Shown: in pieces, positions 32,520 through 39,452 of the stretch | Position numbering within the stretch: the first letter of the stretch is position 1 | Layout: every line of letters starts with the position of its first letter | Virus record (IMG/VR): IMGVR_UViG_3300037042_000214 | Span: 1-40,466 of that record | Length of the DNA stretch: 40,466 nt | Reading direction: 5' to 3' (one strand) | Source of the DNA: a virus | Translations under genes and position numbers: made by a program | The notes under the pieces: model-generated | The model's database searches: none | What the model was told of the DNA's origin: nothing | The model's input: the letters and a program-made list of their open reading frames with translations, nothing else

Positions 32520-33290
32520 CTATGTGGGGATATTAACCCACGCGGGTGTTTCGGCGTCGTTTATTTCGCCCCAAACTAACTCTTTGCCTGTCTCAGTGCC
32601 GATCACTTGCCCTGTCGGATGCACGTTCGCCTTGCCTATAATAGATACCGAACTTACTGCGCTCGAAAAACTCTGCCCAAACACCGGTATGTAGTTGCTA
32701 GTGGCTGTGGTAACTACCCCCAGCGCGCTAACTATCTCTTGCCCCGTCGCCGCTACATTACCATGACCAATTACACTCACTGTACCGACTGCTGTAGCGG
32801 CACTGCTACCCGTAGCGTGTATGATAGCAGAACAACGAACAACTACGTTTCCAACTGCTAGAGTCATAGCTAGGGGGTCGTAGTCAAGCCCCCAAGCCCC
32901 GCGGCCATAAGCCCCAGAACCCCAACCAACGTCCGGCAGCCCCGCGTAAATAACAGCGGCACCCGTAGCGCTTACTGTACCAGTACCGGAAATAATACTA
33001 CTTCCGGTTACAGAAACAACCGCGACCTGAACTGCATGTACCGTGACACCGCCGACTGCTGCGCCTACTGACTGGCCTGTAGCAAGCGCTTTCGCGCCCC
33101 CTACAACACTTACAGTACCACTCGCTGTAAATACATCCAGCCCAGTGACCTCAACAACAGCGGCACCCGTAGCACTTACAGTGCCTACACCCGAAGATAC
33201 CTCAACACCAGATACGAGAACGCCTGTAACGTCGTTTCCCCAAGAACCACGGCTATAAGGCCCTGACCCCCATCCGGTGTAATCAGGCAT
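32520..33290 (-). CDS. Gly/Val/Ala-rich beta-repeat virion protein, 256 aa
   Basis: It contains two GWGSGxYxRGxWG motifs (residues about 6-18 and 122-133), each followed by a run of repeats of the type ATGxxVxxxxGxVxVxGxA, e.g. VEVSSGVGTVSATGAAVVEV. This gives regular beta strands with almost no charge, suited to a fibrous or tube-lining structure. The two halves look like an internal duplication. A similar layout is common in virion proteins of marine phages. Function unknown, probably tail or fibre. Only a weak ribosome site precedes the ATG, so coupling to the upstream gene is likely. Confidence 0.65.
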   Translation of the reverse strand: MPDYTGWGSGPYSRGSWGNDVTGVLVSGVEVSSGVGTVSATGAAVVEVTGLDVFTASGTVSVVGGAKALATGQSVGAAVGGVTVHAVQVAVVSVTGSSIISGTGTVSATGAAVIYAGLPDVGWGSGAYGRGAWGLDYDPLAMTLAVGNVVVRCSAIIHATGSSAATAVGTVSVIGHGNVAATGQEIVSALGVVTTATSNYIPVFGQSFSSAVSSVSIIGKANVHPTGQVIGTETGKELVWGEINDAETPAWVNIPT

Positions 33291-33291
33291 A

Positions 33292-33711
33292 TTAGCTCAA
33301 GCGCAGCAGTGCGTTAGATGCGTCAGGAGTAGGCATAATCACAGAAAAGTCACCCGCGGTGGAGGTCTTGTCCGAACCAAAATCCAGAACCAGAACCGTA
33401 CGGTTAGCCTTACTGCTGTTATAGATCACTGCGCCACGAGCCGTCAGCGTAGCTGTCGTCCACGTAACATCCGCGCAATCAAAGAACGCCGTAGTGCCAG
33501 ACAGAGTAACCGTGGGGCTCGTAATCGTAGCGCCGCCCGCCGTATATCCAGTACCCGACACCTCGTTGGTCGCGGAATACACTGTCGTAGTCGCGCCAAG
33601 AGTAGCCGAACTGGTATAAAGGGCCATCTTGAAAGTATCCGCATCCATGTCCTGAATGCCTTCTAATAGCTCTTGTTTGAACGAGCTGCACACTGCTTGG
33701 GTTATAGCCAT
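33292..33711 (-). CDS. Conserved small virion protein, 139 aa
   Basis: AAGGAG precedes the ATG. The MAITQAVCSSFKQELLEGIQ opening, TFKMALYTSSATLG and the later VSGTGYTAGGATI are the core of a conserved structural protein seen in many aquatic phage genomes. It starts with a helix, then beta strands (YTSSATLGATTTVYSATNEV). There is no membrane segment or catalytic motif. Its place between the adaptor protein and beta-repeat genes supports a tail or head-tail role. Exact function unknown. Confidence 0.65.
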   Translation of the reverse strand: MAITQAVCSSFKQELLEGIQDMDADTFKMALYTSSATLGATTTVYSATNEVSGTGYTAGGATITSPTVTLSGTTAFFDCADVTWTTATLTARGAVIYNSSKANRTVLVLDFGSDKTSTAGDFSVIMPTPDASNALLRLS

Positions 33712-33721
33712 TACATTCTCC

Positions 33722-34360
33722 TTACATCACTTGAAGCCGCGCTTGACCGCTGCGGTATGCGTCCTGCCGATCCTTGCCATCGCATAATACCTTAAGTTTA
33801 GCGAGAGCCTCGTCATATTGCTTCTGGTACGTCGCGGTCATATCCGGTTCGCCCTTGATGAACATGTTAGCTTCAACTAGGGAACCATACAATAGGACAG
33901 TATCGAAGTTATCACCCAACCACGAAGTACCTGCGGTTACGATGGTTTGTGGGTAGTAGAAATAGTGCAGCTCCATTGCGTAATCCGCGTTCGGGGTAGG
34001 GCCGAGAATAAACGCCGTGTCACTAAATACCGCGTAGTGCGTGGGGGCACCGGACGTAGCGGGATAGGGGAACGCCTCGCGGATGTAATTCACATCCTTG
34101 TTCAGTAGGTATGTGTAGGCCCCCGTGGTCGGGTCAATCGCTGCGATAGAGAACGTAGAGAGCCAGTCAGTCGGGATGCCGAGATACTTGTTGCCACTAG
34201 CTGCCGCACCTGTCACGTTCTTGCGTAGCGCCGGGATCTGGACGGTGTTGTAGACCTTCTGCTCGACCGACTTCACGAAGTTCGGGATGTTCGCTACGAA
34301 GTCAGTATCCCCCGCCTCGACGTACTGTTGAATTGCCGTAACCAGACTCGCGTAGTTCAT
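33722..34360 (-). CDS. Head-tail adaptor / connector protein, 212 aa
   Basis: The sequence has the pattern of phage adaptor proteins: an N-terminal helical region (TAIQQYVEAGDTDFVANIPN, then FVKSVEQKVYNTVQIPALR), a middle LGIPTDWLSTFSIAA and YYPQTIVTAG segment, and a C-terminal helical region (MTATYQKQYDEALAKLKVLC, then DRQDAYRSG). These connect the portal or connector to the tail. It follows the tagged 87-aa gene, overlapping its stop region. The type is conserved in uncultured marine phages as I recall. Assignment is reasonably firm, the precise ring position less so. Confidence 0.72.
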   Translation of the reverse strand: MNYASLVTAIQQYVEAGDTDFVANIPNFVKSVEQKVYNTVQIPALRKNVTGAAASGNKYLGIPTDWLSTFSIAAIDPTTGAYTYLLNKDVNYIREAFPYPATSGAPTHYAVFSDTAFILGPTPNADYAMELHYFYYPQTIVTAGTSWLGDNFDTVLLYGSLVEANMFIKGEPDMTATYQKQYDEALAKLKVLCDGKDRQDAYRSGQARLQVM

Positions 34361-34624
34361 TTAGCGCACCTTACACTTCTTAGCGCTGCGAGCCTTACCC
34401 CACCCCCGGACGGACCCGCCATTCTTGTAGGGTTTAGTCTGCAGGGGTTCTTCAGGGCGCTGCATCGCACCGGAGCGGTACCGCAACTCCTTCTGCTCTT
34501 CAGTAAGCTCGGACTCTGGTTTGGACTCGAACAGCGTGCCCGCTCCAAACCCTTTGGAAGGATCCGACGTGGTTAGCGTAAGCGCACCGCTCGCGTTAGG
34601 GTCTTTGGTTACAAACATTCCCAT
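34361..34624 (-). CDS. Small protein with basic C-terminal tag, 87 aa
   Basis: Start is the ATG at 34624, which has GAGGTG about 5 nt upstream; a TTG four codons earlier lacks its own site. The N-terminal part is polar and probably partly disordered (VTKDPNASGALTLTTSDPSK). The last 20 or so residues (NGGSVRGWGKARSAKKCKVR) belong to the tag shared with three other genes in this region. Function unknown. The tag makes a role as part of the virion plausible: basic tails often bind DNA or scaffolds. It follows the zinc-ribbon gene by a few nucleotides. Confidence 0.6.
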   Translation of the reverse strand: MGMFVTKDPNASGALTLTTSDPSKGFGAGTLFESKPESELTEEQKELRYRSGAMQRPEEPLQTKPYKNGGSVRGWGKARSAKKCKVR

Positions 34625-34632
34625 TTCACACC

Positions 34633-34980
34633 TCAACTCACCGTTACCGTTACTGTACCAACCTCTATAGTCATCGCCAAATCATTCGGGGTGTCGCTTT
34701 CGCTGTTACCCCCGCCTACCGGGGCCCAGCCCCATTGGAAATCTCTACTCTCGGTCAGGTTATCATTCGGCCTTGGATCGCGCAACGCCTGCGGGTCGTT
34801 AACCGGGGTCTCACCTAAATGCAACTGCGGGTGATCCGGGTCCCAGCAGGACGGACACGAGTGCGTACCTGTAACCTTGCCCTTTACAACAACTGCCTTC
34901 AAACGAGAAAGCAAGTACCGCTGGCCACAAACGTCGCAGTACCCTAACGCTTTCTTGCCAACGGCATAGTTAGCACCCAT
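34633..34980 (-). CDS. Zinc-ribbon virion-region protein, 115 aa
   Basis: A four-cysteine site (YCDVCGQRYLLSRLKAVVVK, then CPSCWDPDHPQLHLG) would bind zinc. The CxxC...CxxC spacing with PQLHLG after it matches a small conserved protein that I recall near head-tail genes of aquatic phages. A Pro/Asp/Arg segment (DPQALRDPRPNDN) and an acidic, beta-like C-terminus (LAMTIEVGTVTVTVS) follow. The ATG lies inside the 97-bp repeat (copy 1) with a weak site (GGTGATGT). A second truncated start of this gene is found in the other repeat copy. Function unknown. Confidence 0.65.
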   Translation of the reverse strand: MGANYAVGKKALGYCDVCGQRYLLSRLKAVVVKGKVTGTHSCPSCWDPDHPQLHLGETPVNDPQALRDPRPNDNLTESRDFQWGWAPVGGGNSESDTPNDLAMTIEVGTVTVTVS

Positions 34981-35620
34981 ACATCACCGAATCTTGCACT
35001 TCTTGACGCCCTTAGTGGCGCAACCAGCACCGCGAACGGTACCGCCTTTGGCGAACTTCTCAAACTTTCCTTCTTTACTAAGCCGCTCCAAATCTTTGGC
35101 CTTAACCGCCCAGTTACTACCTCTAACTTTGTCTATCGGGGCACGGATAGTCTCGCCACCACCGTCCTTCCACGCGCGACCAAAAGCGCCCGCTTCGTCG
35201 CCGGGGCTCCACCACTTTGAGTCGTTGCCCCACTTCTGAGGGGTCGGAGATTTACGCGCCCTACCTGTGGCCGCTATCGCCTGAATCTCGTCTGGCTTTG
35301 TGTTACGGTACGCGTGCGTAGGTGCTACGCCGGGCGACGGTAGCCGCCCAGTGAACAACGTAGATCTACCCGGCGGCACGTCGGTAACTATATTCTTAAC
35401 ACGGTTCCGCAGAATTCCTGCTCCTACCTTACCGGCTAGTAATGGGCCACCTACCAAACTCTCAAGCGCCGCAACAGGCTCTACCGGCCCGTCGTTAAAG
35501 TAATCGTCGCGTTCTTTATTCGTCGGCATAGTTAGCACCCATACATCACCGAATCTTGCACTTCTTGACGCCCTTAGTGGCGCAACCCGCACCGCGAACG
35601 GTACCGCCTTTGGCGAACTT
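34962..35620 (-). repeat. 97-bp direct repeat flanking a tagged gene
   Basis: Copies at 34962-35058 and 35524-35620 differ at one position by my alignment. Each contains the C-terminal tag codons of a gene, the stop, and the start codons of a gene beginning MGANYA. In copy 2 the second start leads only to an eight-codon frame, so it looks like a left-over. The gene at 34984-35529 is bracketed by the two copies, as expected after a duplication or recombination between tag ends. Confidence 0.93.
34984..35529 (-). CDS. Tagged protein of unknown function, 181 aa
   Basis: Start is taken as the ATG at 35529 (MPTNKERDDY), since the longer in-frame version runs back through the preceding gene. It has a Gly/Ala hydrophobic stretch (PVAALESLVGGPLLAGKVGA), then THAYRNTKPDEIQAIAATG, WWSPGDEAGAFGRAW and APIDKVRGSNWAVKAKDL. 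The spacing of YR, the WWSPG turn and the later strands is reminiscent of an ADP-ribosyltransferase-like fold, but I do not claim it. It ends with the tag FAKGGTVRGAGCATKGVKKC (then KIR). It is bracketed by a 97-bp direct repeat, so it looks like a gene inserted or duplicated at the tag. Confidence 0.5.
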   Translation of the reverse strand: MPTNKERDDYFNDGPVEPVAALESLVGGPLLAGKVGAGILRNRVKNIVTDVPPGRSTLFTGRLPSPGVAPTHAYRNTKPDEIQAIAATGRARKSPTPQKWGNDSKWWSPGDEAGAFGRAWKDGGGETIRAPIDKVRGSNWAVKAKDLERLSKEGKFEKFAKGGTVRGAGCATKGVKKCKIR

Positions 35621-35950
35621 GTATTCGAACTCCACCCCTGCGTCTGTGGCACGCGCATGAGGCTTGCTGCCGCTACTCTTCTGTATCACACCGCCGATGT
35701 ACGGACGAACACTCGCGTTTTTGCCTAGCGGAACGTCGCCCTGTAGCCGACCGCTGAGCCCCACGCCGTAGCCGAGTTCGCCACCTTTAGGGGCGTAGAA
35801 CCCACCAGAAAGGTTCACGCGCTTCAGCGCGAGGTAATCATTGAGCGCTACATCGGGGATATTGAGCCGCGCGTCTCCAAAAGTGCCGGACGCATCTCTC
35901 GCGCCCTCGCCTTGGAGGCTGGTCTGGCTAGATTCTTTTTTCTCAGCCAT
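35546..35950 (-). CDS. Tagged beta-strand-rich protein, 134 aa
   Basis: The ATG overlaps the end of the connector gene; GAGGATGT is the ribosome site. After a polar start it shows alternating beta strands with Gly turns (VNLSGGFYAPKGGELGYGVG, then SVRPYIGGVIQKS) and ends the folded part with DAGVEFEYKF, close to the aromatic end of outer-membrane beta-barrel strands. The tag (AKGGTVRGAGCATKGVKKCK) follows directly. It is too short for a full barrel by itself, but could form an oligomeric one or simply a beta-sandwich. The same tag is on three other genes. Function unknown. Confidence 0.55.
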   Translation of the reverse strand: MAEKKESSQTSLQGEGARDASGTFGDARLNIPDVALNDYLALKRVNLSGGFYAPKGGELGYGVGLSGRLQGDVPLGKNASVRPYIGGVIQKSSGSKPHARATDAGVEFEYKFAKGGTVRGAGCATKGVKKCKIR

Positions 35951-36629
35951 ACATCCTCGGTACGAACCTCACCGGGGCTTTCTCCCGGTCCTCTGTAGAT
36001 GCCAGATCCCACGCCTCATCGTACTGCATCTTTAACGCAGCCATACGGTTTGGACCGTCAGGGAGTTTCATCGACAGGTAGTACGCCAGCCCTGCGACCA
36101 ACGCGGGGAGCATACGGAACGGAATGTCTTGGGTGTTAACTCCGTTACCCGCGTCCTGCATACGGCGCAACCGCCAGTACACGAATGTGTAGGTCTCAGC
36201 GCTATCAGGAACCGGCCATACGGTGATCGTCGGAGTGGTCTGCGCCCTGTTGATATACACTTGAATTGGGCGGCCTGTGTTCAACTTGTTTGGGATCGTA
36301 GAATACGTAGAAACCGAGATCCGCGAGATAGACAGGTCAGCTTGGTTACTCGTGCTGCCCGCATCCGTACGGATAACGTGCTCTATGAGGTCTACGGTGT
36401 CCGTAGGCAGGTTATATGTGGCTGTGCCAGCTACGAGCGGCACCGAGCCCTGTTCGACGGTCCAGAGGTTAAGCCCCCGGTTCGCCCACTCGGTAAACAG
36501 CAGGTTCAGACTACGACGGGCCGTACGGAAATCATAACCCGAGCGCACCTCAGCGCCGCAGCGTTCGAAGCACTCTTCAACAATTTCGTTGAGATCAAGG
36601 TTAAACGCCGTCGTGCCCGTCGTTGCCAC
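35943..36629 (-). CDS. Tail-tube / connector protein (gp4-like or T7 gp11-type), 228 aa
   Basis: Start chosen at the GTG 36629, which shares its first base with the preceding stop (TAGTG); GGGGTGA lies upstream. LDLNEIVEECFERCGAEVRS (about 11-30), then GYDFRTARRSLNLLFTEWAN, is the hallmark of a conserved family of short-tail connector proteins. The rest (VAGTATYNLPTDTVDLIEHV, then MLPALVAGLAYYLSMKLPDG) fits too. It would sit between the portal and the nozzle. Conserved in many aquatic phages. Family call is good. Confidence 0.75.
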   Translation of the reverse strand: MATTGTTAFNLDLNEIVEECFERCGAEVRSGYDFRTARRSLNLLFTEWANRGLNLWTVEQGSVPLVAGTATYNLPTDTVDLIEHVIRTDAGSTSNQADLSISRISVSTYSTIPNKLNTGRPIQVYINRAQTTPTITVWPVPDSAETYTFVYWRLRRMQDAGNGVNTQDIPFRMLPALVAGLAYYLSMKLPDGPNRMAALKMQYDEAWDLASTEDREKAPVRFVPRMYG

Positions 36630-36955
36630 TACTTCACCCCGCCAAACTTGGTACCCCGAGTAGCACAACCGCCGCCACGGCAGACGGATCCACCAGCGGC
36701 CTTCTTCACCTTACCGCCGCAGCCGTATCCTAGGATCTCTTTCCGGGCTTGATACGCCCCGGCGTCGTAGTCTTTGTCGCTAGACATAGCGTCCATGACA
36801 GGGTCTGCGAGCAGCTTACGACCCCACTTCTTAGCGAACGCCGAGATCCGCCCATCGTTCTTCTCGGGGGTGTGGAGCTTAGTAGCCTCGTCGTAACCTT
36901 CTTTGCGCTTAACGCTCGCAGGTTTCGGCTTGTGTGCCCAAGGGTTCTTTTCCAT
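36629..36955 (-). CDS. Basic protein with C-terminal tag, 108 aa
   Basis: GAGGTGAATC precedes the ATG. The first half is rich in Lys, Arg and Pro (MEKNPWAHKPKPASVKRKEG), the middle is helical (ISAFAKKWGRKLLADPVMDA), and the end carries a diverged form of the tag (GGSVCRGGGCATRGTKFGGV). The strong positive charge suggests nucleic-acid binding or packing inside the capsid. Function unknown. It is the first tagged gene in transcription order, and the tag here (CATRGTKFGG) is less similar than those of the two genes bracketed by the repeat. Confidence 0.6.
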   Translation of the reverse strand: MEKNPWAHKPKPASVKRKEGYDEATKLHTPEKNDGRISAFAKKWGRKLLADPVMDAMSSDKDYDAGAYQARKEILGYGCGGKVKKAAGGSVCRGGGCATRGTKFGGVK

Positions 36956-36963
36956 GATTCACC

Positions 36964-37239
36964 TCAACCGTAGAAGATAGTGACAGACGAGACGTTCGTC
37001 ACAGCGACGTAGATGTCGGTGCCAAACAAGATGCCCTCGCCGGGGATGATAATGTCGTGGAAGTCAGCTACTGCGGGGGTATTGAGGGTCAAAAGCGTGG
37101 TGCCAGAAGCACCGCCGTCCTTGAACACCACACTACCCGCCGAGGCAGTGGCGGTGAGCACAGCGCCTTTGAGGCGGTTGCGACCACTAACCATCGTGCC
37201 ATCAGCAACTGCAACCGCGCTTTTGACGTCGGTTTGCAT
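36964..37239 (-). CDS. Small beta-rich virion protein, 91 aa
   Basis: ATTAGGAGCC lies upstream of the ATG. The sequence is mostly beta (LKGAVLTATASAGSVVFKDG, then DFHDIIIPGEGILFGTDIYV), without cysteines or catalytic motifs. It matches a conserved type of small structural protein, possibly decoration, that sits between capsid and tail genes of aquatic phages. It is the second gene after the candidate promoter at 37530-37558. Function unknown. Confidence 0.6.
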   Translation of the reverse strand: MQTDVKSAVAVADGTMVSGRNRLKGAVLTATASAGSVVFKDGGASGTTLLTLNTPAVADFHDIIIPGEGILFGTDIYVAVTNVSSVTIFYG

Positions 37240-37252
37240 GATAGGCTCCTAA

Positions 37253-37438
37253 TTAAGCAGCGGAGATAGCAGCGAGCGTGTCAACGCGCAGCCAGTTGGT
37301 GCCGTTACTGAACGCCAGCACGGGGGAGCCCGCAGCGCCGTTCGAGAAGTACGTCACTTGGCCTGCGGTAGCAGCAGAAGGAGCGGTAGCTACAGTGTAG
37401 ACACCAAGGCTAACGGGACCGGAAAAAGATGTAGACAT
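37253..37438 (-). CDS. Small virion protein, 61 aa
   Basis: First gene after the candidate promoter/operator, with GAGG about 8 nt ahead of the ATG and an ~85-nt leader. Low-charge Ala/Ser/Thr/Gly-rich sequence (SGPVSLGVYTVATAPSAATA, then FSNGAAGSPVLAFSNG). Its VYFSNGxxGxPVLAFSNGTNW-like end resembles short segments of phage tail or decoration proteins. Function unknown. Confidence 0.6.
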   Translation of the reverse strand: MSTSFSGPVSLGVYTVATAPSAATAGQVTYFSNGAAGSPVLAFSNGTNWLRVDTLAAISAA

Positions 37439-37510
37439 TTGAATACCTCATGCACGAGTCGCCCATCAGTCTGTGCATCGTCCGCCGGGCCGGTCTGCTG
37501 GGCTTGAATA

Positions 37511-37524
37511 TAGTCCCGGGACTA
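37511..37524. promoter_or_regulatory. 14-bp palindromic operator candidate
   Basis: TAGTCCCGGGACTA is a perfect palindrome. Reading the minus strand, it begins about 6 nt downstream of the -10 box and covers the expected start point (about 37523) of the promoter at 37530-37558. A symmetric site there is where a dimeric repressor would block transcription. The same bases could form a hairpin at the 5' end of the RNA. Confidence 0.55.
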
Positions 37525-37529
37525 GGGTC

Positions 37530-37558
37530 TTTATAGCACTAAGATTTTTGGGTGTCAA
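37530..37558 (-). promoter_or_regulatory. Sigma70-type promoter for the tail/fibre block
   Basis: On the minus strand: -35 TTGACA (37558-37553), 17-nt spacer, -10 TATAAA (37535-37530). The -35 matches consensus fully and the -10 at five of six. It overlaps the last codons and stop of the homing endonuclease gene and points at the gene at 37253-37438. A 14-bp palindrome covers the predicted start. Confidence 0.75.
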
Positions 37559-38393
37559 CGGTGCCATCGAGGTACTTAAACTGCAGCCCGGCGAACCGCC
37601 CTTTAGAGATCGGCTGCGCTGACACAAGTGCTCTACGAAGCGCCACCATCTTCATACCGTAGTGCTGTATAGCCGCGGTCAAGCTAGGGAACTCGTGGTT
37701 ACCTGTGACCTCAGCGACGCGCTTACGCATCTTAGTCTTAGTCTCTTCTGTGTGGGTTCTACCAAGGAAATTTGTGTTGCTGAGCATACGCGCCCTAATA
37801 GCTTCGCGCTCCGCGGCGGTGCGCTTATACCCTTTAGCGCATTGGTTTCCTTTTAGCGCCGCTGACATCTTGGCGCGGGTTTCCGCTGACGGGATAAACC
37901 GTCCACCCCGCCCTTCAGCAAGCGCAGTTTGCACTTTAGCGCTAATCTTTTCACGGGTTTCTGCCGAGTGTATACACCCCGTACGGGGGTCTGGCTGGCG
38001 CAGCCGTGCTTCACGCAGCTTCTGTTTAGCCGCGGCGGACATTGGTCTTCCGTAGTTCGGGTGATCTTCTGGTTTACAACCGCGCCACGGAGCTTTAGAC
38101 GCGAGCCCGTGGTTATAACAGTGGTCTTTGCCAACGTGCACACTAAGCCAAGCATCTTCCGCGAGTTCTAAGTCGGTAGGGCCCGCGCTCTCCGGCAAGC
38201 GCTCCACAATATCGAACTTAAAGCACTCTTCACCATACTTGTTCCACGCGGCTTGCAAGTGGGCGCAGTGATGTGTACCTCTACGCAACCTCCCTCTATG
38301 GGTGCGGAACCTCTCGCGCGTGTTTGTGGTGCTACCTACATAAAACTTCTGGTTAACGATGTTTTTAATTACGTATATGACTGCCGCTTTCAT
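37539..38393 (-). CDS. Free-standing GIY-YIG homing endonuclease with NUMOD3 repeats, 284 aa
   Basis: GIY-YIG nuclease domain (about 1-95): VIYVIKN (5-11), FYVGST (17-22), R28 in the RERFRTH segment, the catalytic Glu in LELAEDAWL (76 or 79) and HCYN (91-94). Three NUMOD3-type DNA-binding units follow (HSAETREKISAKV about 142-154; PSAETRAKMSAALKG about 168-182; HTEETKTKMRKR about 214-225), then a C-terminal helix-turn-helix-like SLTAAIQHYGMKMVALRRAL. Such genes copy themselves into relatives lacking them by cutting DNA at the site. No intron is seen, so it is free-standing, lying between the capsid terminator and the tail promoter. GGAG precedes the ATG. The family call is firm; activity is inferred. 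Confidence 0.88.
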   Translation of the reverse strand: MKAAVIYVIKNIVNQKFYVGSTTNTRERFRTHRGRLRRGTHHCAHLQAAWNKYGEECFKFDIVERLPESAGPTDLELAEDAWLSVHVGKDHCYNHGLASKAPWRGCKPEDHPNYGRPMSAAAKQKLREARLRQPDPRTGCIHSAETREKISAKVQTALAEGRGGRFIPSAETRAKMSAALKGNQCAKGYKRTAAEREAIRARMLSNTNFLGRTHTEETKTKMRKRVAEVTGNHEFPSLTAAIQHYGMKMVALRRALVSAQPISKGRFAGLQFKYLDGTVDTQKS

Positions 38394-38425
38394 ATTAGAC
38401 TCCGGTACAACGTTAAGGAGCCCTA

Positions 38426-38464
38426 ATCATATCACACCTACACAGCGTGTGTCACAACGTGACA
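38426..38464 (-). promoter_or_regulatory. Candidate promoter with inverted repeats upstream of the homing endonuclease
   Basis: On the minus strand: -35 GTGACA (38455-38450), 18-nt spacer, extended -10 TGATATGAT (box TATGAT, 38431-38426). Two inverted repeats overlap: TGTCAC-AAC-GTGACA at 38450-38464, covering the -35, and ACACA-GCG-TGTGT at 38440-38452 in the spacer. They may be repressor sites. It would drive the endonuclease gene separately from the capsid genes. Confidence 0.55.
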
Positions 38465-38495
38465 TAAAAATAAAAAACCCCGCCGAAGCGGGGTT
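38465..38495 (-). terminator. Intrinsic terminator after the major capsid gene
   Basis: On the minus strand AACCCCGC-TTCG-GCGGGGTT forms an 8-bp stem with a UUCG loop (38495-38476), followed by a T-rich tract (TTTTATTTTT) to about 38465. It should end most capsid transcripts, so the tail block needs its own promoter (found at 37530-37558). Confidence 0.88.
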
Positions 38496-38526
38496 CCAAT
38501 CGAGGGTAAACCCTTGATTTCAAAGG

Positions 38527-39441
38527 TTAAGCGCCCGGCGAGCCGAAGATGCCAAGAGCATCGGACACTCCAAACGAGTAACGCTCGCGACTTTTAAATC
38601 GCACATTGCCGGTCTCGAAATCGCCCTCCATTCCAGTGCTCAACGGCGAACGCACAAAGTGCTTCAGACCGTTCGGAATGTCAGTGGTCAAGAACCATGC
38701 GTTCGTATCGGTCAACCAGTTGTTAACCGTGTAACCGCCGGGGATGGAACCCATGTTACGGATAGCATTGATGTCGTTGTCAGCGGTACCGACGCGCAGA
38801 TCGGTATCCAACAGGCGGGTGGCTACGAATTGCAGGGACGGCGGAAGAATCAACTTCTTCGGCTTAGCAGCAATCAACAGGCCACGCTCGTCGGTCCATG
38901 CAGCGATCTGAATGACGGCGGACTCCAAGGAAGTCTCGTTCAAGTCAGCAGCAACAGCAGGACGGTTGGAGTTGGTACCACCAGACACCAGCGGGTGCGC
39001 GGTAGAGCACAGCACTTGGCCGTCACCGTAGGTCGGGTTGCCAGCGCCCGTGAACGCTTTGTTCAGGACGGAAGCAGCTTTGACCTGCTTGGTGTAAGCC
39101 ATAGCGCGAGCAAGCGCCTTGGTATAACGGGACGACAGGGAGTCGTACAGGTTATCTTCCACAGCTTCTTCGGTGATGGAGAAGCCAAGAGCGATGGTCT
39201 CGTGGGTGTAGCGAGCCGTGAAAGCCTCTTGCGCGTTATCGTAAGCGATAGCAGCGCCTTCAGTCTTCACCGGAGCAGCACCGAAGCCAGACAGCTTGGT
39301 CTCTTCTTCGAAGGAACGATCGGAGTTCTCAGTGTCAAAAATTTCCTTATGCTGTTCAGCATAACGCTTGTACTCCATGCCAAACAGGGCGTTAAGCCCC
39401 GGCAGGAGTTCTTTCATCAGTTGGGCACGTGAAATAGCCAT
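38527..39441 (-). CDS. Major capsid protein (Mu gpT-like), 304 aa
   Basis: TAAGGAG precedes the ATG. The sequence fits the HK97-fold major head proteins of the Mu gpT type: GLNALFGMEYKRYAEQHKEI, the E-loop region with FEEETKLSGFGAAPVKTEGA, YTHETIALGFSITEEAVEDN, and LYDSLSSRYTKALARAMAYT (about 100-120), then STAHPLVSGGTNSNR, LLIAAKPKKLILPPSLQFVA (about 190-210) and a C-terminal domain ending FGVSDALGIFGSPGA. It builds the capsid shell. A strong terminator follows. Firm call. Confidence 0.88.
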   Translation of the reverse strand: MAISRAQLMKELLPGLNALFGMEYKRYAEQHKEIFDTENSDRSFEEETKLSGFGAAPVKTEGAAIAYDNAQEAFTARYTHETIALGFSITEEAVEDNLYDSLSSRYTKALARAMAYTKQVKAASVLNKAFTGAGNPTYGDGQVLCSTAHPLVSGGTNSNRPAVAADLNETSLESAVIQIAAWTDERGLLIAAKPKKLILPPSLQFVATRLLDTDLRVGTADNDINAIRNMGSIPGGYTVNNWLTDTNAWFLTTDIPNGLKHFVRSPLSTGMEGDFETGNVRFKSRERYSFGVSDALGIFGSPGA

Positions 39442-39452
39442 GATTTATCTCC

